Shown here one piece after another: positions 22,817-33,590 of a DNA stretch of 64,000 nucleotides; position 1 is the first letter of the stretch; each line of letters starts with the position of its first letter. This stretch comes from Dissophora ornata. Its lineage: Eukaryota > Mortierellomycota > Mortierellomycetes > Mortierellales > Mortierellaceae. The translations under genes and the position numbers were made by a program. The notes beneath the pieces are model-generated. The model did no database searches and was not told the DNA's origin. It saw only the letters and a program-made list of their open reading frames with translations. The stretch lies in assembly GCA_025201705.1 (NCBI GenBank), contig MU616644.1, forward strand, positions 1 to 64,000. The letters are read 5' to 3'.

Positions 22817-23478
22817 AATGCTACAGGGGGTTCTGGGCAAATTGGGGAGTTGCTTTTACAGTGCAGAGTGTATTAGGCTAGCCTGTGTTGAGAGATTGAG
22901 AAAGGAAGAAGAGGATAAAGGGAGTGGATGTTATGCTGGGCACGAGGGATGTGATGGGAGAATGAGGGAGCATCGACAGATGAAGCGCCCTCCATCCTCT
23001 CTAGGCTGTCCGGAAGGCTGCAGGATCGTATGCGCTGCAGGATACACTGAGGTGGCTTTGCTTCAATTAGGATCATCAAAAGCGAAAAACCTGTGAAGGA
23101 AGTTGGATCTTTCTCTTTCTCATCCCCCTCTAAAAGGTACTGCTTGCTTTGCATGGATCCAAGGACACATTTTCTTAGTCTTCTTGGCGTGGTCAGGACG
23201 GCATGGCTATCCTCAGTGATCTTTACCTAGATCAGTGAAACTATTCTGATGTCAGGGCGACGATGGATCATTGGACGGAATGTAGTTCGTCATGGAATTA
23301 GAATTGGGATTACCGTGTCAAAGGGGGCTGAATCAATTTCAATCAATACTCAATACATCAAGATGACCAGAGCTATGAGAAAGCGTCAAACATCCGCCAG
23401 CGACAATTAGGAAGCAAAACAGCGCGATTGACCGAGACATTTGATTCCACTCTTGTTTAGAAGAAATATATATTCAAA
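22817..23478. other. Divergent promoter region, Cdc50 / RPS13
   Basis: No gene seen. It separates two divergent genes and ends with an A/T-rich leader directly before the RPS13 start codon. Confidence 0.6.
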
Positions 23479-24313
23479 ATGGGTCGTATGCACAGCAGTG
23501 GCAAGGGTATCTCGAGCTCCGCTCTCCCCTACAAGCGCTCTCCTCCTTCCTGGTTGAAGACCTCCCCCGAGGATGTCTGCGACTCGATCTTCAAGCTTGC
23601 TAAGAAGGGTATGACTCCCTCCCAGATTGGTGTCATTCTCCGAGACTCCCAGGGCATTGCCCAGGTTAAGAACGTCACTGGTAATAAGATCCTCCGTATC
23701 TTGAAGTCCAACGGCCTCGCCCCCGAGATTCCAGAGGATCTTTACCACTTGATCAAGAAGGCTGTCGCTGTCCGCAAGCACTTGGAGCGCAACCGCAAGG
23801 ACTGCGATGGCAAGTTCCGCCTCATTTTGATCGAGTCCCGTATCCATCGTCTTGCCCGCTACTACAAGACCGCCGGCCAGCTCCCTCCCACGTGGAAATA
23901 GTATCAATGTCGTGTCATGCTTGTTTTTGATGTGTGTTTCCAATGCTTGTTTTTTGTTTTCTTTCTGTTGCTTTTACTGGTTTTTGTTGTGCTGTTTTTG
24001 CTTTTTTCAGTTCTCCAATCATCTCCAAAACAAAAGTCTATATTCGACAGTACGTCTGAGTATCAAAGGGGGGAAATGAGGCACGCACGGGAGCAAGGGC
24101 ACGGCGGAGACTAGCGAACGGAGGGGATGTGCGATGCACTTCTCGCTCTATCTCTTTCGTCCGTCGTGCGCTTGCTTGTTTGGGCTGTCTGCATTGAACC
24201 CTGCTCCGTATTCGTCTGCCTTAACTTGATTACCTGCGCCTGTCTTTGTATGTTGCTCTACTTTGTTCCATCCTAATAGTGAGTCTGCCACTGCCTCCGC
24301 CCTTGTTGCCTAA
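23479..24313 (+). CDS. RPS13: 40S ribosomal protein S13 (uS15)
   Basis: The first exon (23479-23900) encodes [21 protein letters not shown] through the conserved [45 protein letters not shown] and [19 protein letters not shown]. It appears to end at a TAG after PPTWK, 11 residues short of the normal 151. That TAG overlaps a GTATCA donor. Splicing from 23901 to the TAATAG acceptor at 24279 adds a 34-nt exon (24280-24313) that encodes [11 protein letters not shown] with the split Tyr codon, exactly the expected eukaryotic S13 C terminus and length. The protein sits in the small subunit near the central platform. A TATATA-rich leader precedes the ATG. Read-through of the intron would give the shortened form. 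Confidence 0.95.
24092..24176 (+). ncRNA. Candidate structured RNA in RPS13 intron
   Basis: Arms AGCAAGGGCACGGCGG (24092-24107) and CCGTCGTGCGCTTGCT (24161-24176) pair over 16 positions with one G-G mismatch and one G-U. An inner hairpin GTGC-GAT-GCAC closes the loop. The block is GC-rich inside an otherwise T-rich intron. Ribosomal-protein introns often host snoRNAs, but I do not find convincing C/D boxes or a clean H/ACA layout, so the class is open. Confidence 0.4.
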
Positions 24314-24923
24314 AGTGGTCCAGCGCTGTCAGATGCCGGTTCTAAGTCGTTTGGTTCCAAGACTCAATAAAAAAAAAAAAGCACGACTCTTTTATCACCA
24401 GCTTAATTTCGCAGGGCAGTCCTTTGGTTGACAAAATGAAAGGGCGCTTCATGTGCACGTGACTATTCCTTTTTGGGATGCCGAGAAAGAGAAGCAATTA
24501 TCAGGCGATGCTGGTTAGATTGATTTGATTGCAACAGCGACGGATGGCGTGAGGAGTAAAAACTCATTTCAAACAAAAGAAAAAAATAGTGCAAAGCAGA
24601 AAAGCTCGGTTTGCGTTCTGGCTGGCTGCGTCTCTTGAGGAATGTACTGGCATCTCGCTGCTGATTTCAAAACTGTTGAGAGAGAGGATAGGATCCAGCC
24701 AGCTACTTCGGCCCGATCACCGTCGTTGATTCGTTCAGTATAAAATATCATCCGGAGATGAGGATCCCCTCTTCCCTCTTCTTTTTCCTTCTCTTTTACT
24801 CCGCGCCCAACAAGATTTTTTCCCTCTTTCTCCCCACTCTCTTCTCTCTACCCTCTTTTTTTTTTTTTTTTTTTGTCCCCCCTCTCCACCTCACATTTCA
24901 AATACCCAACACAAATCATAAAA
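24314..24923. other. Intergenic; 3'UTR of RPS13 and panB promoter
   Basis: The left part has an AATAAA signal at about 24365 followed by an A-run. The right part is a CT-rich leader with a T-run of about 20 just before the panB start. No other gene seen. Confidence 0.6.
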
Positions 24924-26646
24924 ATGTCGCTGTCGTCAAAGTTTATCACTCAGGTCCGAGGTCAGGTACTGTCAAGAGTCCCCCGATCTGCCTCCGCCGG
25001 CCTTGTTGCAGGCTCGTCCCTGAGGGCGGCCCAGCAGCTGAGACAACAGCAGCCGCAGCTGTCCTGGTCGTCGATGAATCATACGATGCAATCGAGCGTC
25101 CCCATGCGCAGTTACAGCTCACGGCCAGCCGAAGCCGATCATCACCACGGTAAGCCGAAAACAGAAAGGACCCCTTTTCGCAAAATTAATTCATCCAAAG
25201 AATATCTCACACCTCCATGTGGAAGGGAAACCACAGTGACAAAAGAACAAGGAAAAGGATGATCAGTTTTATTGTTCCTGCATTACCATCATACACCACA
25301 CCACACACACACACACACATGCGTCATATGCGTCATCCCCATCCATCCTACTCATTGCCACATGTTGACGGTCGTCGTCAACAACTGTCGCTCTGAACCG
25401 TACCGCACATACAGTTATGTCTAGAGTCCGGTTTGAGTGTGGGGTTGGGGTTTGTTGTTGATGCTGTGCTGCCAGCCGTTGGACCGAGCGAGTTAAGGTT
25501 TTTCTCGGTGCCTGTCACGCTTTATTATTATCCCACGGGCAACGTGTTTCCATCACTCGATGTCCCCACTGTCACACAACATGCTCCCACAGCTCTTGAG
25601 CCCATCGACCCTCACTCCTCCCTCTCTCATCCCCATTCTTCGTTATTCGTACCATGACTCCTACATACACACCCGACCTATCACGCCAAATTTACTAACA
25701 TACATTCATCCCTACTGGACCGACGTCTATAGTTCGCCCAAAAGTTACGCTCGCCACTCTGCGCAAACTGTACAAGCGCAAGGAGCCCATCACAGTCATG
25801 ACTGCCCATGACTTCCCCACTGGCACCTTGGTCGACAAGGCTGGTATCGACATGACCCTCGTCGGAGACTCGCTAGCCATGGTCGCCCTCGGTTACACCT
25901 CCACATCCGAAATCACCCTGGACGAGATGCTGCACCACTGCCGTGCCGTCGCCCGCGGAACCCGATCTAGCTTCCTTGTGGCCGATTTGCCCTTTGGAAC
26001 ATACGAGACCAACCCCGATCAGGCTGTGAACAACGCCGTCAGAATGCTGAAGGAGGGTAAAGCTGAGGCTGTCAAGTTGGAGGGTGGCAAGGAAATGGCC
26101 CCTACCATCACACGTCTCACCCAGGTCGGCATCCCCGTCTTGGGCCACATCGGCCTCACACCTCAGCGCCAGGCAAGTTTAGGAGGATACAAGGTCCAGG
26201 GCAAGACCGTCGCCAAGGCCAAGGCCATGATTGAGGATGCACTTGCACTCCAGCAGGCTGGATGCTACGCCATTGTGCTGGAGGCTGTCCCGGAGCAGGT
26301 TGCGAGACACATTACCAACGTCCTCAATATCCCCACGATTGGTATTGGCGCTGGCGCAGGCTGCTCAGGCCAGGTTCTGGTTCAGCAAGATATGCTGGGT
26401 CTCTATGGCCGAGTCCCCAGGTTCTGCAAGACATATCGTAGTCTTGCGGACGATATTGTGGGCGCACTGCGCGAATACAGCGCGGATGTGAAGTCCGGAG
26501 CCTTTCCGTCTGAGGAGCACTGCTACCCTATGCCTCAGGCGGAATTGGAGCGATTTATGAGCATGATTGGTGAGGAGAAGGCGGCCGTGGAGGGACAGCA
26601 GAAAGTTGCAGCACCAGAGCCTGCAACTGCTGGCGGAATCGCCTAA
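24924..26646 (+). CDS. ECM31: 3-methyl-2-oxobutanoate (ketopantoate) hydroxymethyltransferase
   Basis: Two exons (24924-25149 and 25733-26646) join to 1140 nt, 379 residues. The split Val codon joins HHH to RPKVTLATLRKLYKRKEPI. The enzyme transfers a hydroxymethyl group from methylene-tetrahydrofolate to ketoisovalerate, the first committed step of pantothenate (coenzyme A) synthesis. Family hallmarks are visible: TAHDFPTG, the metal-binding Asp in LVGDSLAM, VADLPFGTYE, VKLEGG, GHIGLTPQ, the catalytic Glu in VLEAVPE and PTIGIGAGAGCSGQVLV. The first ~75 residues are Ser/Arg/Gln-rich with few acids and resemble a mitochondrial targeting sequence, in line with known fungal forms. The 583-bp intron is long for this window and includes a CA microsatellite near 25300-25318. 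The C terminus has an Ala/Glu-rich tail beyond the core. Confidence 0.96.
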
Positions 26647-29600
26647 AGAACGTTTCGATACAATACCTTGTACTTTTTACTACTTGCAAAAATTAAAGAA
26701 TAACGAATAGCAACCCCAGTTGTATTTCAGGAACAAAATCAATGGGTGTGTTTATTTCTGTTTCATCAACCCTACACCAGCCTGCTTGATCGCTTTTTTG
26801 CTCTCTTCCTCGCATTCACGTCCATGTTTCACATTATCACAATCATCTCCGAATGGGATTCCTTCAGGCACCAAACCACATTTTTATTTTAGCGCCACAG
26901 ATTTCTTGTCCTTTTGCAATGCGCCACATGCCTTTTTTTGTTTCTGCGAGTGTACCTACAACAAAAAGATCCTTTTCCAGGAGCAAGGGCACATCCCTAA
27001 CGTGCCATAAGTGCTGTGAGCCAATTAACACGCGCACGCGTCCATCGCGCTGTTATCTCGTTCGACTCCTCTGGAGTTAGCATTGAATCGGAGCGTGAGA
27101 GAGGGTGAGAAGGAATTCAGGGATAAAGCACTAGCGAGTTCGTGGAGAGGCTAATAGAAAAGGTCGGGGCGAAGAGTGGAAGGAGGCAGCTATGGGGGAG
27201 AAGAAAAACTGAGGAAGGGGGAAACGCGGGTGATCGAAGGCGATGAACCTGCGGCAATTTGTTTATTCTTTTTATTTGCAACCTATCTTGAGGTCCATTC
27301 GAACTCATTACCGACGGTGGGGGTGGTGAATGTGTGAGGTCGAAGATCAAACCATACAATTGGGTCAAAACACATCGTCAGGTTGTCTAAGTTTAGGCAG
27401 CGACGGAGTAACTCTCATATGCCTTGACTGGGCATGCCGCACTCTCTAATGAGATGAATGACGAGTGAGGTTACAGACACTGAAGACGCGTTATTGATAT
27501 CCATGCCCCTCCACACTCTGGATATCGTGCAGCCTCTGACCGACCAGCGCGCTAGCCGCCACGTCGAGGTCACTTCTGAGGGTGCCGCCGGAGCTTTGCC
27601 AGTGGAAGAGCGGTGGATTTTTCTGATAGCACGTCAAAGGCTCTATCATACGCAGGTGAATGTCTCCGGCGGCTAATCCACAGCAGCTTTCGGACATGTG
27701 GGTTGAGTGCTGCCGATTCAGTTCTGGAGACTTCTGCATCGGATGTGGAGACACCCATATACCTCCCCAAGGAGAACTTAGCGAGGTTTTGGAGGTAAAA
27801 CGCAGTGTTGGAGGCCGGGCAGGCGTCTTCCTAGACAATATCAAGAGGGTCCCAGTTGAATAGCTCTATTTGGATTTTGCTGTCAAAGACCTGCCAGAGG
27901 AGAGGAGTTCCAGGCGCAGTTGACGATCAGACATGGTAGTAAGATCATTGGGCTAGAACCCTGTTCGAGCTTATTATGCTGAGAGAACGTCCACAAGATA
28001 ATGACGCGGCCTTGATAATGAATCATCGCTACATGGTGGTGATGGAAGGAGGCCTCAGGGACGGAGCCCACTAAGTCTCATTACGGCCAGTAAAAACAAG
28101 CGATGCTTTTGCTTCCTTGACATGTAGTCCCCAGAACACTTTGTCAAAGGAATCCATAAGAAATTTCTTGCATATTCTCTGTCTGGGTCGTGAACAGGAC
28201 ATCCAACACGGCTATAGCGCTGCGACTGGTGTATTACTATGATAGAAAGAGGTAGGCAGGATATGCCACGACGAAGCGACACAAGGAAAAGAGGCTTGTC
28301 ACGAAGTAGCTCGCTAGAATGAGAGGCAAAAAAGGTTGGTTGTTTTGCCACAATGTGTTAAACTAAAACTAAATGAATAGACGCAATTTACCACAGAAAC
28401 ACGGGAATGGGACAGAGTGAGCATCGGAGGCGATGAGGCTATTTCAAAAGCGAGCGAAGGAATGAGTTATGAAAATGCCCCCCAGATTCAAAGGAGCTTT
28501 TGCATAGGGTTGCTGCTCCGCTTTAAAAGTCCGATCCCGCGATCTGTTTATTTGGAAGCATGGACCATGGACCATGTCATGGCGGGAATACACACGGATT
28601 GGACACATGCGACATGTGCAAGGTAAAGGCGAGGACGGACGGGTATCAGGGGACAATTGTCCATTTTTAGAGAAAATCGCGTCTATCTGCCTCCTTTTTG
28701 TTTCGATTCAATGGGGTTCAATACAGTTGGTTTTTTTACTCTCGTATCTGTTCTACGAACAAAAAGGATACACTGATAAACTCCTTGTTGGTCCAGGTGG
28801 TTTCTCATCGTACACGGTGTACTTGTACGTCGCAGATGATAAGGCGCGTCTCTCAATACCCGCGGCCATTGCCAATCGATGCAAGCACACAGCTTGTCCC
28901 GTCTATCCAGCCAATGGCCATTAGGCTGGAACCATATATGCACAACAGGAATAAAACCTTGCCATTTGAAACCCGAGGAACGGAACAGAAAACCTGGAAG
29001 GTATAAAGATGCTACAATTCCCCACATGTATACATATTGATTACACGTAAAAAAAAGAAGAAAAAAAAAAAGGCAAACAGAAATATGTGTACGACAACCA
29101 CAGGAACCAAAGGCTATGAGCAGAGACATCGTCGTCATCATCCTCAACCGCATCATTCGTTTTCTTCTAAGATCTGGATCAGGCTGGATGTTGAAAATGA
29201 AATAATTAAATTTTTGTGCTCCACCACCTTCTTTCTCTGTTCATGCGCGGGACAGGAACGCACTCTTCGAGTAACAATAACAAGAACACGACATGTTTGG
29301 GATCGCACGGACAAAGCGGCACGATTAGAGAACGAGAAGGAATAACAGTGTGTTGCTGCCACAGAAACACATCGTTCTCTGTGAGTGAGTGCCAACTCTC
29401 AATTGAGTGAATAGACAATGTTGTGGGATAGCAGTGCCATGAAAAACCTGCAATGAACATCGATATTTATGGATGTTCAACTGAAGGATCGAGATCTGCC
29501 CGCTGTGGCAAACAACACACGGGACTGGATCGGACCAGTGGAATAAAGAGACCACGGATCATCCTTTCAGAAGGAAGGGGCAGACGGGATAGGAGGAGAA

Positions 29601-30063
29601 AGGAGATTTTTTCTTTTCCGTTTTGTGGCCCTGCCTCGACTCGATAATGGATGATGATTGACATCAACTGTTTGTTCGAGTACAACTTAGCCAATTCAAT
29701 GCGCAAACTGAGGGCAGAGAACATCGCCAATAGACAACATCGTGTGCCAGCAATTGTTGCATGCATGAACTAGGTCTTCTAGCAGAAAGTAATAAAAAGA
29801 CCATATCCCCAACGAACTGCTTCGTTTCTTCTCTTCCTCTTTACCTCAACCATACTGTCAAACCCGTCCACTCCTTCCTTCACAGCTGGTTCCACTCTCT
29901 GGAATCTCATTTCCTTTCCATTCCCAAACTGTAATCAACCCCCCACTCATTTCGCTCATTGCACGCCCCACTTTCTCCACAAAAAAAAATATTTTTCATT
30001 TCCAGCTTCACTGCAGTCCCGTTCACTTTTTTCAAGTTCACACTTCTTACAAAAATATACACC
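26647..30063. other. Gene-poor 3.4-kb stretch, no gene recognised
   Basis: I examined both strands and found no family signature and no splice-supported chain of frames. The longest open frames (about 100-150 codons, for example around 27491-27844, 28055-28351 and 28683-29156) have no recognisable motif. A-rich runs occur near 29049-29070. A small GACCATG repeat lies near 28560-28577. The last ~300 bp are the CT-rich promoter and leader of eEF3. Confidence 0.5.
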
Positions 30064-33000
30064 ATGTCCGCCGATATCAAGGCTTTGAATGACCTTGTCA
30101 AGGCTACCCAGGAGCAGACCACTCCCGAAGCCAAGAAAACCCAGGCTGCCAAGGTCGCAGACGAGGTCAAGAAGCTGGGCATCGTCAAGGCCTTTAACGC
30201 TGGCCAGCTCGTCAAAACTCTGACCACTCTGCTCGAGAACAAGAAGCATGCTCCCCTCCGGGAAGCTGCCTACGATATCCTCGCCAGCGTGAGCAAAGCA
30301 GTTGGACAGGCTGGCGAACCCTACTTGATTCCCTTGGTTCCCAAGGTATTGGATGGATATGCTGACAAGGTTGCCTCTGTGCGCGAAGCTGCAGAGGAGG
30401 CTAGCAAGGCCATTATGGCTCTTCCTTCACGCTACGCCGTCAAGCTGCTGCTCCCAGTCCTGTTCGACTCAATCGAGAATGGACGCTGGCAGTCGCAGTG
30501 CGGAAGTCTTCAGCTTCTGGCTGGACTCTCAAAGACCTCGCCCAAGGTATCTCCACGGTCTCCAGCAAAACAAAATCAAACAAAAAAACCATCGCATGCA
30601 TGGTCCTGCTCAGCTGGCTAACCATTGTTATTGCCACCCCCACAATATAACAGCAAATCAGCTTGTGCCTTTCTGAAATTGTGCCTGTCCTGAGTGCCAG
30701 CATGTGGTCGACACGCCCGGAGGTAACAAATCGCAATCTTTTTTTTTGTTTCAGTTTGCCAGTTACATTTTTACACTGCGATAGCTGGACTGGCCGACCA
30801 TTGACACGGCTACTCTCGCTCTCATTTAGGTGCGTGTCGAGGCAACCAAGACGACAACTGCTTGCTTCGAGGTCGTCGGTAACCCCGATCTGACCTCCTC
30901 CATCCCTTTCCTGGTTGGATGCATCAACCGTCCTGAGGAAGCACCAGAGTGCATTCACCAGCTCGCCTCCACAACGTTCGTAACCACAGTTGAGGCCCCA
31001 ACCCTCGCCATCATGAACCCATTGCTGATCCGTGGATTAGCAGAGAGATCGCCTGCCATTCAACGTCAGACGTCCGTCATCATCGACAACATGTGTAAGC
31101 TCGTGGAGAACCCTGCTCACGCTCATCAATTCTTACCAAAGTTGTTGCCTGGATTGGACCGTCTGATCGAGATCGCTGCCTCGCCCGAACTCCGCTCTGT
31201 GGCTGAGCGCGCTCGTGCCACCTTGGTCCGTGTCGGAGGAGGTGAGAAGGCTCAGGAGGAGAGCACACTTAATGTTGCTTATGAGGTCAAGCCAGCAGAG
31301 GTCCTCGAGACATTGAAGAAGACGATTGGATCAAGTCTCAAGATCGATGACTTTGTTCAGACCAGCCTGAACTACAGTGCTACCCTCTGCTCTGAATTGA
31401 TCACCAGCCGTGACTTTGAGGCCGATGCCTGGGATGCTTCAATCATCCCTTACCTGTTGACTTTCATCTCCAAGGATGAGGCCAAGCGCGTGGCAGCTGC
31501 GGTTCACAAGGTTTATCTCGACTTTGATGCCAAGAATGCTCTCTCCAACGCCGCCGTCGCTGATGTCGAGGAAGGCGAGCTTCTCTGTGACTGCGAGTTC
31601 TCTCTCGCGTACGGTGGTATGATCCTGTTGAACAAGACCCGTCTTAACCTCCGCCGTGGTCAGCGCTACGGTCTTTGCGGACCCAACGGAGTCGGAAAGT
31701 CTACGCTCATGCGCGCCATTGCCGATGGACAGCTGGAAGGATTTCCGCCAGCGGATGAGCTGCGCACAGTCTTTGTCGAGCATAATTTGCAAGCCGAGGA
31801 GGCTGACTTACCCGTTGTCGAGTTTATGTTCGCTGATCCCAAGCTTAGCAACATCCCCCACGAGGATGTTGTTGGAAAGTTGGCCAGTGTCGGGTTCACG
31901 CCCGCAATGCAGCAGCAGGCTGTGGGCTCTCTCTCCGGTGGTTGGAAGATGAAACTGGAGTTGGCTCGTGCCATGTTGATGAACGCCGATATCCTGTTGT
32001 TGGATGAGCCCACCAATCATTTGGATGTGCACAACGTTGCTTGGCTCGAGAACTACCTTACTAGTCTTACCAACGTGACGTCGATGATTGTGTCCCACGA
32101 TTCGAGCTTCCTGGACACCGTCTGTACAGGTATCATCCACTACGAGAGCCGCAAGCTCAAGAAGTACCGCGGCAACCTCTCCAAATTTGTCGAGCAGTAC
32201 CCCGATGCCAAATCCTACTACGAGCTCAAGTCGTCATTGGTTACATTCAAGCTACCCGAACCCGGTTTCTTAGATGGTGTCAAGTCCAAGGACAAAGCTT
32301 TGCTCAAGTTCATCAATATTTCCTTTACTTACCCAGGCAACACTGTCCCTACGATCAAGAACATGTCTGCGCAGGTTTCGCTCAACTCTCGTGTTGCCGT
32401 CATTGGTCCCAACGGAGCTGGTAAATCGACGTTGATCAAGGTTGTGACTGGAGAGACTATTCCCCAGGTTGGTGAGGTCATCAAACACCCCAACTTGCGT
32501 GTTGCCTATGTTGCTCAGCATGCTTTCCACCACGTTGAGCAACATTTGACCAAGACACCCAACGAGTACATCCGCTGGCGCTATCAGTTTGGAGAAGATC
32601 GTGAGTTGGCCAGCAAAGCCTCTCGCCAGATCACACCTGAGGAAGAGGCCCAGATGAAGAAGTTGGTTCTGTGGGAGATCAATGAAAAGATCGAGAAACT
32701 CCAGATTGAGGATCTTTATGGACGTCGTAAGGCCAAGCGCTCATTTGAGTACGAAGTACAGTGGGTTGGTCGTACGTATGAGGACAATGCTTGGATCTCT
32801 CGTGAGAAACTTGAGGAGTGGGGCTTTGAGAAGCTGCTTCAGGCGTTCGATGACAAGGAGGCTGCGCGTGCTGGAGCTTGGACCCGCTCTTTGACGGCTG
32901 TTGAGGTCGAGAGGCACTTGGGCGATCTTGGTCTGCCCGCAGAATTCGCGACACACAACCACATCAAGGGTCTTTCCGGTGGTCAGAAGGTCAAGGTGGT

Positions 33001-33403
33001 TCTTGCAGCAGCCATGTGGCTGAACCCCCACATCTTGGTCTTGGACGAGCCCACGAATTATTTGGATCGCGACTCTTTAGGAGCGCTGACAGAGGCATTG
33101 AAGGAGTTTGGCGGCGGTGTTGTGATCATTTCTCACCACCGTGATTTCACAGAGGCGATCTGCACAGAGACGTGGAGTATCGACGCAGGAGAGCTTACAG
33201 TGACCGGTAACAACTACACACAGCGCGCGGAGAGCAAGATTGTGCAGAAGGAAGCCGAGACGAAGATCGATGCGTTTGGCAACGTTGAGAAGGTCAAGTC
33301 AACACGCAAGCTGTCACGCAAGGAAGTGAAGGAGAAGCAGAAGCGTCGTGCCGCAGCCAAGAAGCGCGGTGAGGAAGTATCGGAGAGCGAAGACGAGCTG
33401 TAA
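30064..33403 (+). CDS. TEF3: Translation elongation factor 3 (eEF3), ABC-F-type ATPase
   Basis: Three exons (30064-30546, 30654-30722, 30830-33403) join to 3126 nt, 1041 residues, close to the ~1044 of yeast eEF3. The 69-nt middle exon encodes QISLCLSEIVPVLSASMWSTRPE. The N-terminal third is HEAT repeats. ABC1 has Walker A GPNGVGKST near residue 468, signature LSGGWKMKLELARA near 551 and Walker B LLLDEPTNHLD near 572. ABC2 has GPNGAGKST near 709, LSGGQK near 898 and LVLDEPTNYLD near 921. The chromodomain-like insert specific to eEF3 is at about 824-860 (FEYEVQWVGRTYEDNAWIS). The C terminus is Lys/Arg-rich then acidic. eEF3 binds the ribosome and drives E-site tRNA release and late translocation. 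Codon use is strongly biased as expected for a highly expressed gene. Confidence 0.98.
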
Positions 33404-33570
33404 AGAATGATTGAAAACCCCCAAAAAAATGGACCCTTATCTGGGCTCTTGCTTCTGCTGTTTGTATGAAATCCCCCTTTCAATCTACTCCCCTCTCCCT
33501 TTCATGTCATTCGCACTGCTTTATGATAGAAACCATGTTGCATCCTGTTTTGTCTTCCATTTTTCACCGC

Positions 33571-33590
33571 AATAAATGAAAATAAATAAA
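33571..33590 (+). terminator. Polyadenylation signals of eEF3
   Basis: Overlapping AATAAAT/AATAAATAAA motifs lie ~170-190 bp after the stop codon, a plausible cleavage and polyadenylation signal for the eEF3 transcript. Confidence 0.5.

Noticed and set aside
24001..24060. Alternative RPS13 acceptor at TTTTTTCAG (24010)
   Set aside because: It would give a non-conserved C terminus. The acceptor at 24279 restores the exact conserved ending.
27491..27844. 117-codon minus-strand frame
   Set aside because: No ATG-supported start, motif or splice partner; composition looks random.
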